45,615 nt of DNA from Gammaproteobacteria bacterium UBA7449 (GTDB taxonomy: Bacteria > Pseudomonadota > Gammaproteobacteria > Pseudomonadales > Pseudohongiellaceae). Below the pieces are notes generated by a model. The model worked only from the letters and a program-made list of their open reading frames with translations, made no database searches and was not told where the DNA came from. Within the stretch, counting starts at the first letter, position 1. Every line of letters begins with the position of its first letter. The position numbers and the translations under genes were made by a program. The DNA lies in NCBI GenBank assembly GCA_002477465.1, contig DLPV01000003.1, forward strand, positions 187,504-233,118, given 5' to 3'. Positions 25,238 through 32,912 of this stretch are shown in pieces.

Positions 25238-25858
25238 CTAGCGCCATTGATCAAGCAAGGCATCCTTGTTCAATGCCAGCCACTGCAGGGCGATTACCGA
25301 CATTGCGTTATTTATAGCACCGGTTCGAACTGCTTCCTGGGCCTCTGCTTCGGCAATGACAACGACTTCGATATCCTCATGCTCATGGTCCAGCCCGTGA
25401 ATCCCACCAGCTTTACTGGAATCTACCCTGCTGCAATACAAGGTCACATATTCTGTCGAGGCGCCTGGGCTATTGAAATACTCACAGATTTTAACCAGTT
25501 TGCACGCCTCAAGGCCGGTTTCTTCATAAATTTCACGCGCTGCAACTTCTTCGAGGGACTCCGGCTTATCAACCAATCCCGCTACCAGTTCCAGCGGCCA
25601 GGGTGATTCTTGCTGTCCCAGCATACCGACCCGAAACTGGCGCACCATGACCAAATTGTCCAGGTCAGGGTCGAACAGCATAACACCCACCGCCTGCTCC
25701 TTAACCAGTAGTTCGCGGTCGAACGGCTCGCTCCAACCCCCTTCAAACATTCGGTGCTTGAGCTGCAGCTTATCCAAGCGGAGGAAACCACGATAGGCCG
25801 TGTGCCGCTGCTCCACGGACACATCCGCTTGTTGAAAGGGTGGATCTAGTTTTTTCAT
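25238..25858 (-). CDS. nudF: ADP-ribose pyrophosphatase (Nudix)
   Basis: A 206-residue Nudix hydrolase that cleaves ADP-ribose to AMP and ribose-5-phosphate, limiting damage from free ADP-ribose. The Nudix box at residues 94-116 fits G-x5-E-x7-R-E-h-x-E-E-x-G-h (R-E-I-Y-E-E-T-G-L). The family-specific G-I-H-G-L-D-H-E-H-E-D-I and final S-V-I-A-L-Q-W-L segments match E. coli NudF. Its ATG overlaps the last stop codon of the decayed phosphatase/arsenate-reductase-like gene, so it is probably transcribed from the ppiC promoter through that remnant. Confidence 0.95.
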   Translation of the reverse strand: MKKLDPPFQQADVSVEQRHTAYRGFLRLDKLQLKHRMFEGGWSEPFDRELLVKEQAVGVMLFDPDLDNLVMVRQFRVGMLGQQESPWPLELVAGLVDKPESLEEVAAREIYEETGLEACKLVKICEYFNSPGASTEYVTLYCSRVDSSKAGGIHGLDHEHEDIEVVVIAEAEAQEAVRTGAINNAMSVIALQWLALNKDALLDQWR

Positions 25859-26245
25859 CTAGAGCTTTTTCGCAGCCAGTTTATGCTCGAGTATTTCGAT
25901 TTCAACTCGAATTCGTTCGCACACATTTGAAAGCAGGCCTTGATCTCCGATTCCTCGCCGATCGCCACAGCCGGCAGCGCTCGCCTGCATGAGTAAAACC
26001 CGATAGTAGCGAGTCCGCTTCTGCTAACATCGCGTGCGTTAAACGTGCGATGTCTGCGAGGTGATATCAATGCCATCCTCAGCCATTACAGCGAGTGCTC
26101 GGGGATTCAGGCCATAGGCTTCCAGTCCAGCCGAAGCAACTTCAAACTGATTTCTAACTGGCAATTTGGAAGCGATAGCACGAGCCCAACCCTCCGCCAT
26201 TTGCGAGCGGCAAGAGTTACCGATACGCAAGAACAGCTCGCGCAT
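25855..26245 (-). pseudogene. Decayed ArsC / low-molecular-weight tyrosine-phosphatase-like gene
   Basis: The upstream frame (26245 to about 26039) encodes a 68-residue head that reads R-I-G-N-S-C-R-S-Q-M-A-E-G-W-A-R, then G-L-N-P-R-A and G-I-D-I-T-S-Q. This is the start of thioredoxin-type ArsC proteins, but the nucleophilic cysteine of C-x-G-N-S-C-R-S is Arg. The middle, normally carrying V-I-T-V-C-D and H-W, is missing. A second frame (to 25855) restores a tail-like stretch, A-I-G-E-E-S-E-I-K-A-C-F-Q, similar to the family's last helix, and ends in a TGA overlapping nudF. I read this as an internal deletion plus frameshift. A head-only small protein is possible. Confidence 0.6.
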
Positions 26246-26247
26246 TT

Positions 26248-26526
26248 TTAGTTGCGGCTTGTTACTTCAAGCAGGTGGTAGCCGAATTGTGTTTTGACTG
26301 GGCCTTGCAGTGTGTTGACGTCGGCACTGAACACGACCTCATCGAATTCTTTTACCATCATGCCTGGGCCAAATTGGCCAAGATCTCCACCCTGCGCCTT
26401 GGAAGGGCAGCTTGAAAACTCTCTTGCGATGTCGCCGAAATCTTCACCGTTTGCGATTCGATCCTTCAGCTGCAGGCATTGTTCTTCGGAATCTACCAGA
26501 ATGTGACGGGCGGTTGCTGTAGTCAT
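26248..26526 (-). CDS. ppiC: Parvulin-type peptidyl-prolyl isomerase (PpiC)
   Basis: A 92-residue single-domain parvulin (E. coli PpiC is 93), cytosolic since there is no signal peptide. It shows A-R-H-I-L-V at the start, the F-G-D-I-A-R-E-F-S-S-C-P-S core, G-G-D-L-G-Q-F-G-P-G-M-M-V-K-E-F-D and the final Q-F-G-Y-H-L-L-E-V. It catalyses cis-trans isomerisation of X-Pro bonds. GGAGA lies 5 bases before the ATG. It ends 2 bases before the decayed ArsC-like gene, so it heads a short unit running to nudF. Confidence 0.95.
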   Translation of the reverse strand: MTTATARHILVDSEEQCLQLKDRIANGEDFGDIAREFSSCPSKAQGGDLGQFGPGMMVKEFDEVVFSADVNTLQGPVKTQFGYHLLEVTSRN

Positions 26527-26548
26527 GATCTCTCCTTTTCTGCAATCA

Positions 26549-26561
26549 GGGCATTATGCCC
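26549..26561. promoter_or_regulatory. 13-bp palindrome upstream of ppiC
   Basis: GGGCAT-T-ATGCCC is a perfect 6+1+6 palindrome 23-35 bases upstream of the ppiC start. A TATAAT on the plus strand at 26591-26596 lies further upstream and may belong to the divergent DUF2889 gene. Operator or promoter role is an inference. Confidence 0.35.
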
Positions 26562-26725
26562 CAATGGAAGAAAGAGGGCACACAATCCGTTATAATTTCG
26601 GCTATCAGGCACCTTTCTAGCAGCAAGTTGCCTAAATCCGTGATGCCCTTTTCTATCAGATTTATCGACGAACACTATTTGCTCTAGCGACTGAGATCCC
26701 CAACTGAATTATCGAAGGTACCCCT

Positions 26726-27325
26726 ATGTCTTTGCCTGAAGCAGCCCCAAGACGCCATGTCCATACTCGAGCAATCGACTACCGCGGCTATGAACGCGAA
26801 GATGGCATGTGGGACATTGAGGCTCACATGAAGGATACGAAGACATATGAGTTCAGCAATAAGTGGCGCGGGACTGTGCCAATCGGTGAGCCAATGCATG
26901 AAATGCTCCTGCGTGTCACTATCGATGACAGTTTTGTGATTCGGGATATTTACGCAGCAACTGAGCACAGTCCGTTTGAGATGTGTCCGAGCATTGCGCC
27001 AAACTATAAAAATTTGATTGGCATACAAATGGGTCCAGGGTGGCGTAAGGCGATACGCATGAAGGTCGGTGGTACCCAGGGCTGCACCCATCTGACGGAA
27101 CTCCTATTTCCCATGGCGACGGTAGCCATGCAAACGATCTGGCCGATCAAGAGCAAACGCCGACAGGAATCGGACGCTGAAGAAGGTGGAAAAACAAGCG
27201 GCAACAAGCGCCCGGTGGTGCTGGATACCTGCCACGCCTGGGCAACTGATTCCCAGGTGGTGAGGGATAATGCTCCCAAATACTATACCGGAAAAGACCC
27301 CATATCAGACGAAACGGGCAGCTGA
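26726..27325 (+). CDS. DUF2889 protein
   Basis: A 199-residue protein whose first 140 residues match DUF2889: R-R-H-V-H-T-R-A-I-D-Y-R-G-Y-E-R-E-D-G-M-W-D-I-E-A, D-T-K-T-Y-E-F, P-M-H-E-M-L-L-R-V-T-I-D-D and the R-M-K-V-G-G-T-Q-G-C-T-H-L-T-E-L stretch. Function is unknown. The C-terminal 55 residues are polar and lysine-rich and end with a conserved-looking D-T-C-H-A-W. It ends one base before the pdsS stop codon, convergently, with no space for a terminator. Confidence 0.88.
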   Translation: MSLPEAAPRRHVHTRAIDYRGYEREDGMWDIEAHMKDTKTYEFSNKWRGTVPIGEPMHEMLLRVTIDDSFVIRDIYAATEHSPFEMCPSIAPNYKNLIGIQMGPGWRKAIRMKVGGTQGCTHLTELLFPMATVAMQTIWPIKSKRRQESDAEEGGKTSGNKRPVVLDTCHAWATDSQVVRDNAPKYYTGKDPISDETGS

Positions 27326-27326
27326 G

Positions 27327-29510
27327 CTACTTATAAAACAGGGGAATGACGACCGTGACAGTAACACCCTCTCGATCTTGCCTGTTCTCCGCTCGAATCT
27401 GTCCACCATGAAAGTCTGAAATCAGACGCGCGATACGTAAGCCCATCCCCAAATGCGGCTGGCGCTGTTTTTCCTGCGGGCGCACTGAAATCATGGAGTC
27501 GAACAGCCTGTCTTTCATTTCCTCCGGCAGGAAAGGCCCGGCGTTGGATACCTTGATCACGGCGTGATCACGCAAGGCGCGGCAGAATACTGTAATGGGT
27601 TGGTCGGGATAGGAAAACTCGACTGCATTTGCCACCAGCTTATCAAGCAACTGGGCGATATACTCAGGCACTCCATCCACGTGAATCGTGTTGTTCGGTG
27701 TATCCAGCTCGAAGTTAGGCTCCGGATAGGCAAGCTTGTAACCCTCAATACAGCCAGTGATGACTTCCACCAGATCGATTTTCTCTTTCTCAGAAGTCTG
27801 CAGCATTTGTTCGAGTCGAGTAGCTTCGCTCATGTTGGTGAGAATGAGATTTAGCCGGTTAATGCCTTCTTCTGCCCGCTCAATATAGACAGCCGATTCC
27901 TCGTTGTTCTCTGTCAGCCCCAGGTTTTCAATAGAGGATCTAACCACTGTAACTGGTGTGCGTAGCTCGTGTGAAAGTCGCGAAGACATGTTTTCGAGGT
28001 AATTCGTATACTGTGTAAGGCGCTCCACGATATTGGAAAAGCTGCGCGTTAGATCCCCAATCTCATCAGAATTTCCGGACGGCACAATGGTGTTTTGTAC
28101 GCGCCCAGTATCATCGATAATCGATTCAGCCTGATTGCGTAACCCTCGTATTCGAGATGAAATGCGTGAAGCGAAAAAGAACAGGCCCAGCACCACAATT
28201 AGCATCACTGCGATTATGGTATTGAACAGCTGTTCCATGGCTTCATTTCTGAATGTGCGCAATCCGTTCATATTCTGATCAACCAACACAGCTCCCATTA
28301 CCTCGTTATTCGCGAGTATGGGGTGAGCGGCTTCAAGCAGGCGGGTTTCAGTGTCCGCCAGAGTTCGGAACTGGGTAAGCGGCGTGCCATTTAATGCAGA
28401 GTTAATGTGCGCGCCTCCGCGCGTAACTTCAGAATAAAGATCATCAATAAAATCATTGCTGGGTTTGGTTAGAAGCTGGTAATACAAGGGGTCCAGAATC
28501 TTGTTTTGAACATACAGCCAGTATTTGTTGATCGGTACCCCACTTTCAATAGGGGTCAGTTGTATTCCTGTAGCAGACTGAATATCTCCAGCGGTAAGCA
28601 ACACACGCCCGCTACGATCCACTACCTGTATGCGTGAATTATTATGCCCCATCCCAGCAACTATGCGGTCAATCTCAGGAGTAGGTAAACGGATTGAACC
28701 CAGGCGTTCCGCGTCATCTATTCGATAAGTGGCAACCACAGTGTTGACGCTTCGATTTACCGGGTCATCAATGTCGAATACAGCAAACCCAAGCCGATCA
28801 CCAAGCATTTCCATTGGAATGCGAAGTTCAACAACATAGCCAAAGTTGGTGTCATACCATTGACCGATGATGCGTTCTTCGTAGGTCGGGTCGGTATAGT
28901 CTTCATTGACTCGAAAAGGATAGATCGGTTCAGCTTGATAAGGCGCAATCACATAACGGGTAACATCATTGCCTTCCTTGGACAGCATTGAGATCTGGAG
29001 AAAATCGCTGCGATAGACGGTCAGTGCATCCTGATCTCGATAGACAACCTTGTCGTCCGTCACGTTAAAGTAGGCATAAAGGAAACCATTGTATTCGCCC
29101 AACATGCTTTCAAACTGCAGCGAATCATCATCCACATACATACGCGCTGGATTCAACGTGGTTCTGAGAAAATCCCGATTGTCGTACTGCACTTCATACT
29201 GCTGGTATTCGCCCCAATCATCGAGTGAGCCATCAACCAGAGACAAGGGTGAATACACGGGGTAAACATAGAGGTCTTCGCTGCGCGTGGCTGGGCTATA
29301 GCTACCCTCGTTAAACAACTCCGGCCGCTCATTGAGAGCAGTAGCCAGCGCCTGCGCTGTCCCCAGGACGGTTTGCTCCTGACCGCGAGCCAGGTAGTCC
29401 TCCATCTCCAGGATGTACTGATAGCCTAGCCATGGAATTACCAGCAGAAAGCTGGAAAGAAAAACCAGCTTGAAGCGAATGCCAAAGGGATTTTTTAGAG
29501 CGAAGGCCAT
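27327..29510 (-). CDS. pdsS: Histidine kinase of the proteobacterial dedicated sortase system
   Basis: A 727-residue inner-membrane kinase: TM1 about 12-31, a ~395-residue periplasmic sensor, TM2 about 430-448, HAMP-like linker, HisKA with S-H-E-L-R-T-P (H514) and HATPase with N628, V-S-N-A-G-P and L-G-M-G-L. The N terminus (L-K-N-P-F-G-I-R-F-K, W-L-G-Y-Q-Y) and size fit the kinase family defined with marine proteobacterial sortases (TIGR03785). Residues about 90-250 (L-V-D-G-S-L-D-D-W, then V-E-L-R-I-P-M-E-M-L-G-D-R-L-G-F-A-V) resemble a CBM9/DOMON-type carbohydrate-binding fold, suggesting a glycan or redox ligand. It follows pdsR by 79 bases. No sortase gene is adjacent. Confidence 0.85.
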   Translation of the reverse strand: MAFALKNPFGIRFKLVFLSSFLLVIPWLGYQYILEMEDYLARGQEQTVLGTAQALATALNERPELFNEGSYSPATRSEDLYVYPVYSPLSLVDGSLDDWGEYQQYEVQYDNRDFLRTTLNPARMYVDDDSLQFESMLGEYNGFLYAYFNVTDDKVVYRDQDALTVYRSDFLQISMLSKEGNDVTRYVIAPYQAEPIYPFRVNEDYTDPTYEERIIGQWYDTNFGYVVELRIPMEMLGDRLGFAVFDIDDPVNRSVNTVVATYRIDDAERLGSIRLPTPEIDRIVAGMGHNNSRIQVVDRSGRVLLTAGDIQSATGIQLTPIESGVPINKYWLYVQNKILDPLYYQLLTKPSNDFIDDLYSEVTRGGAHINSALNGTPLTQFRTLADTETRLLEAAHPILANNEVMGAVLVDQNMNGLRTFRNEAMEQLFNTIIAVMLIVVLGLFFFASRISSRIRGLRNQAESIIDDTGRVQNTIVPSGNSDEIGDLTRSFSNIVERLTQYTNYLENMSSRLSHELRTPVTVVRSSIENLGLTENNEESAVYIERAEEGINRLNLILTNMSEATRLEQMLQTSEKEKIDLVEVITGCIEGYKLAYPEPNFELDTPNNTIHVDGVPEYIAQLLDKLVANAVEFSYPDQPITVFCRALRDHAVIKVSNAGPFLPEEMKDRLFDSMISVRPQEKQRQPHLGMGLRIARLISDFHGGQIRAENRQDREGVTVTVVIPLFYK

Positions 29511-29589
29511 AACAAGCTTATGCTGAAGAGGTTGCGTTTCGTTTAGTTGGACTAGCTGCTGCCAATTGACTTAGTCCGTTAGTAAGTAA

Positions 29590-30306
29590 CTAAGCACATT
29601 TTTCGGATTCTGCCGGTTCGATATTCCAGCGATAGCCCATGCCATAGACTGTTTCAATGCAGTCAAATTCGCCGTCCATTTGAACGAATTTCTTTCTGAT
29701 GCGTTTGATGTGTGAAGTGATCGTACTGCCATCCACAAAAATTTTTGATTCCTGCATCAACACCTGGCGACTCTTCACGTGGCCTGGAAATTTAGCCAGT
29801 GCGTGTACCATCCAGAACTCGGTGACAGTTAGGGGAACAGGTTGTTCACCCCACTGCACGGTGAGACGACCGATATCCAGGGCCAGCTTGCCGCGCTGCA
29901 GCAGATTCTCAGGCGATGGTGGTTGATCAATTACATCGAGACGGCGAAACAGGGCTGCGATGCGGGCCGTGAGATGGGGCAGGCTGATGTCCTTGGTCAG
30001 ATAATCGTCGGCGCCCATGCGTAAACCCGATACGGTATCAAAGTCGTTATCGCGCGCGGTCAGGAAAATAATCGGAAGCGTATCTGACAGAGAGCGCAGT
30101 GCCTGACAAAGGGTGAAACCTCCGTCAATTTCGTTTTCCAGGCCTATATCGATAATGGCCAGATTGGGCAGGCGAATATCGAATGCTGCCATGGCATTTT
30201 TGCGGTTGGCGTAAGTCTGCACCTCATAACCCTGTTTCCGGAGGACATCGGCGTAGTTTTCCCGGATGGCGGCTTCATCCTCGACGATAGCAATTCTTCT
30301 GCTCAT
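29590..30306 (-). CDS. pdsR: Response regulator of the proteobacterial dedicated sortase system
   Basis: A 238-residue OmpR-class regulator with a receiver domain (acidic pocket D10/E11, phospho-acceptor D53 in A-I-I-D-I-G, T83 and K105) and a C-terminal winged helix (T-V-T-E-F-W-M-V, then S-H-I-K-R-I-R-K-K-F and Y-G-M-G-Y-R-W). The unusual E-N-E-I-D-G-G-F after D53 and the pairing with pdsS fit the TIGR03787 family. PdsS should phosphorylate it. Divergent pdsO lies 362 bases upstream and is its obvious candidate target. Confidence 0.87.
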   Translation of the reverse strand: MSRRIAIVEDEAAIRENYADVLRKQGYEVQTYANRKNAMAAFDIRLPNLAIIDIGLENEIDGGFTLCQALRSLSDTLPIIFLTARDNDFDTVSGLRMGADDYLTKDISLPHLTARIAALFRRLDVIDQPPSPENLLQRGKLALDIGRLTVQWGEQPVPLTVTEFWMVHALAKFPGHVKSRQVLMQESKIFVDGSTITSHIKRIRKKFVQMDGEFDCIETVYGMGYRWNIEPAESEKCA

Positions 30307-30668
30307 TTCTGCTCTGCTTTTAGGTCTGTTTCTGAATTTTCACTGTCAGTGTTGGCCGGAATCTTCCTATTGAGAATCAATAATTTAGGCGCCGACTATA
30401 CGCTATATGACTGTGGAAACGGAGATCTGGTTCTAGCCCAGCGCGCATTGCCATTATTCTGCCATATTTAATCACCACATGGCCCCAATACCTCCCCATG
30501 GCCGCAAGAAAGCTTGTGTTTAATACGCTCACCCAAGTAATTCGAGCGCAACTGCAGCTACTTATTAGACTCCGGGATTAGAGATTTTATTCCCAGTAAT
30601 TGTTTTCTCAGGCCAAGAATTAACCACTTGCCTCTCAATTTGAAATTCACTTAACAGGACCTCTCCGT
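30307..30668. promoter_or_regulatory. 362-base divergent control region between pdsR and pdsO
   Basis: No gene is seen. The stretch is AT-rich compared with its flanks and holds the short palindromes ATTGA-GAA-TCAAT (30369-30381) and AATTT-G-AAATT (30637-30647), the latter just before the pdsO ribosome site. I could not identify a repeated OmpR-type box or a clear sigma70 promoter by eye. Confidence 0.4.
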
Positions 30669-31451
30669 ATGAAAAAACCAATTGGAATGCTTTTCGCAAG
30701 CTTCGCCCTCGCCGGCAGCCTATCCGCCAACGCCCTTGCAGACGAGCAGTATCGCTCTGACAGCACGCCGCAAACTGAAGAAACCGTGGGCCTAATGAGT
30801 GGTGCGGTAATTGGCGCCGCAGCTGGTGGCCCCCCTGGCGCGATCATTGGCGCGGCCCTTGGAATCTTTGTGGGAGACGGTTGGGTTACCAGACGCGACT
30901 ATCGCGACATGGAAGCTGAGTGGGTCACCTCAAAGGTCGAGGCCCAGGAAGCCCGCCAGCAGCTGGCCAGACTTGAACGAGAAAAACAGCATGCCCTCGA
31001 TGAACTCGACCGACTCAAATCCGCACCCGTCCAAGTCCTGCCGGCCTTTCTAAACACAGCCCCAGATTCCAGTCTGTTCGATAACACCGCAATTTCTATT
31101 CACTTCCGCACTGGCTCCAGCACACTCGAGGGCCACTACCAGGACCAGCTCAGTAACTTGATCGAACTGGCGCAGCAGCTGCCAACCGGTGCCATTGAAA
31201 TTACCGGATACGCGGACCGTAACGGAGATGCCGACGCCAATCTCAGGCTATCGCAAGCACGCACTGCGAGCGTTAAAAGCTTCATTGAGCGACTCGGCGT
31301 AGATGACGCAACCATCACAACGGTAGCTCACGGCGAGACTCAACCACTGCATGCGACCCAGAGTGTGGAAACTGATTTTTTTGATCGACGTGTGATTGTT
31401 CGCCTGACAGATACCAGTCAGCAAATGCTCACAGATTCCAGAGAAGACTAA
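30669..31451 (+). CDS. pdsO: Sortase-system-associated OmpA-family protein PdsO
   Basis: A 260-residue envelope protein: Sec signal peptide 1-25 (A-L-A-D), a glycine zipper at about 41-71 (G-A-V-I-G-A-A-A-G-G, G-A-I-I-G-A-A-L-G), a coiled-coil helix 76-118 and an OmpA/MotB peptidoglycan-binding domain 140-248 (F-R-T-G-S-S-T-L, I-T-G-Y-A-D-R-N-G-D, L-S-x-A-R). This domain order matches PdsO (TIGR03789), which occurs only with the pdsS/pdsR pair. The zipper may insert in the outer membrane while the C domain holds the cell wall. Function is unknown in the family. It is divergent from pdsR. Confidence 0.85.
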   Translation: MKKPIGMLFASFALAGSLSANALADEQYRSDSTPQTEETVGLMSGAVIGAAAGGPPGAIIGAALGIFVGDGWVTRRDYRDMEAEWVTSKVEAQEARQQLARLEREKQHALDELDRLKSAPVQVLPAFLNTAPDSSLFDNTAISIHFRTGSSTLEGHYQDQLSNLIELAQQLPTGAIEITGYADRNGDADANLRLSQARTASVKSFIERLGVDDATITTVAHGETQPLHATQSVETDFFDRRVIVRLTDTSQQMLTDSRED

Positions 31452-31492
31452 CTAGCCCCGCTTGGTAGAGGCACAGAGTGGAGACTGAAATA

Positions 31493-32155
31493 ATGATGAA
31501 AGACGTGAGACTCGTAATTGGCAATAAGAACTACTCATCTTGGTCACTTTGCCCCTGGTTATTGCTTAAGATGTTTGATGTAGAGTTTGAAGAAATTCAG
31601 ATTTCACTCTACCAGGACAACACCACAGAGAAACTTGGGCCTTATTCGCCTTCTTTAAAAGTGCCAGTTCTCTTACATAAAGAAGTTACGGTTTGGGACT
31701 CCTTGGCTATTTGTGAGTACATCTCGGACGAGTTTCTAGGTGGTTCCGGGTGGCCCGTAAACCCCAAACGTAAAGCTAGTGCACGGTCTGTTAGCGCCGA
31801 AATGCACGCCGAATTTCCGACGCTAAAGCAAGAATGGCCAATGAACTGCAAGGCTTCCTATCGCCTGTCTCCTTCTGATACGCTCAAAGACGAGATTGCT
31901 CGCATGGACGCTATATGGAGCTGCACCCGAAGGCGCTTTGGTGAAAACGGAAATTACCTGTTTGGTAGGTTCTCGATCGCCGACTGTATGTTTGCTTCAG
32001 TGGCTATCTGTTTCGAGGCCTATGGTGCCGAGCTAAGCGCAGATGCGGTTAGCTATATGCAGACTCTGCTGGATAATCCATTTGTTCAGAAGTGGAAAAC
32101 CCTGGGTCGACGCGAGAAGGAAAACCTGGCGATTGCCTATGCCGACTCCGCCTGA
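31493..32155 (+). CDS. Glutathione S-transferase family protein
   Basis: About 220 residues with a thioredoxin-like N domain (V-I-G-N-K-N-Y-S-S-W-S-L-C-P-W, cis-proline in L-K-V-P-V-L, W-D-S-L-A-I-C-E-Y-I) and a helical C domain. The S-S-W-S start suggests a serine-type glutathione site. Substrate is unknown; detoxification or isomerisation are both possible. The frame opens 15 bases earlier at a GTG, but GGAG at 31480-31483 supports the ATG at 31493. It follows pdsO by 41 bases and could be co-transcribed with it, though a functional link is doubtful. Confidence 0.88.
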   Translation: MMKDVRLVIGNKNYSSWSLCPWLLLKMFDVEFEEIQISLYQDNTTEKLGPYSPSLKVPVLLHKEVTVWDSLAICEYISDEFLGGSGWPVNPKRKASARSVSAEMHAEFPTLKQEWPMNCKASYRLSPSDTLKDEIARMDAIWSCTRRRFGENGNYLFGRFSIADCMFASVAICFEAYGAELSADAVSYMQTLLDNPFVQKWKTLGRREKENLAIAYADSA

Positions 32156-32175
32156 TAGTTCATACCCTGATTAAC

Positions 32176-32214
32176 AACCTTGGCTCGCAACCTAAGCTCA
32201 AAACCTAAGCTACT
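32176..32214 (+). repeat. Three tandem 13-bp units
   Basis: AACCTTGGCTCGC, AACCTAAGCTCAA and AACCTAAGCTACT lie head to tail between the GST stop and its terminator. The second and third units share ten leading bases exactly. Confidence 0.75.
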
Positions 32215-32223
32215 TTCCTGTCT

Positions 32224-32250
32224 AAGGGGCTCATCTGAGCCCCTTTTTTT
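32224..32250 (+). terminator. Intrinsic terminator after the GST gene
   Basis: Ten-pair stem AAGGGGCTCA / TGAGCCCCTT with a 2-base loop (tighter than folds in practice, so the inner pairs probably open) followed by a T-run to 32250. Confidence 0.9.
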
Positions 32251-32342
32251 ACGGTGGATGCAGCGCCCTTCGTCAGGGGGTATAAAGCAAAAGTGATGTC
32301 GCGACGATAAACTGACATAGCTGCTACTTTAGTTGACTTCCC

Positions 32343-32882
32343 ATGACTGCCCTCGAAGTCCTTCGCTTCTGGTTTGAAGAAATCGAGCCCAAGCAACGCT
32401 TTAAAAAGGATTCCAAGTTTGACGCTTTGATCCGCGATCGCTTCGGGTCTACCCACGAACTTGCCAAGCAAGGTTTGTTATATACCTGGCGCGAAGAGCC
32501 CCTGGGTGCGCTGGCTGAGGTGATTGATCTGGACCAGTTCTCAAGAAATATGTTCAGAGATAGTGCAGAAGCATTCGCCTATGACTCACTGGCACTGATA
32601 TTGGCGCAAGAAGCGATTCGGAGAAAACTGGATAAGGAATTGGAGATCGGCCACAAGGCCTTCCTGTACATGCCGTTCATGCACAGCGAATCTCGCGAGA
32701 TTCACGAGATTGCACTTTATTTATTTGATCAGCCTAGCCTGGAAGATAATTTCAATTTTGAGCTGAAGCACAAAGAGATTATCGATCGCTTTGGGCGATA
32801 TCCCCATCGAAATGCATTACTGGGTCGAGAATCTACGGCGGAAGAAATCGAATTCCTTGCGCAACCCGGCTCCGGCTTCTAG
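32343..32882 (+). CDS. DUF924 family protein
   Basis: A 179-residue all-helical cytosolic protein of the DUF924 (TPR-like) family: L-E-V-L-R-F-W-F-E-E at the N terminus, W-x-K-D-x-x-F-D-A-like K-D-S-K-F-D-A-L-I, the signature D-Q-F-S-R-N-M-F-R and A-F-A-Y-D-S-L-A-L, then Y-M-P-F-M-H-S-E and R-F-G-R-Y-P-H-R-N-A-L-L-G-R near the end. Function is unknown despite wide conservation. It is a single gene between the GST terminator and the convergent DAHP synthase. Confidence 0.93.
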   Translation: MTALEVLRFWFEEIEPKQRFKKDSKFDALIRDRFGSTHELAKQGLLYTWREEPLGALAEVIDLDQFSRNMFRDSAEAFAYDSLALILAQEAIRRKLDKELEIGHKAFLYMPFMHSESREIHEIALYLFDQPSLEDNFNFELKHKEIIDRFGRYPHRNALLGRESTAEEIEFLAQPGSGF

Positions 32883-32912
32883 CTTGCCCTGGTTTGGCTT
32901 ATGCGGCCCGCT

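Noticed and set aside
32176..32214. CRISPR-like repeats
   Set aside because: Units are directly adjacent with no spacers and only 13 bases long.
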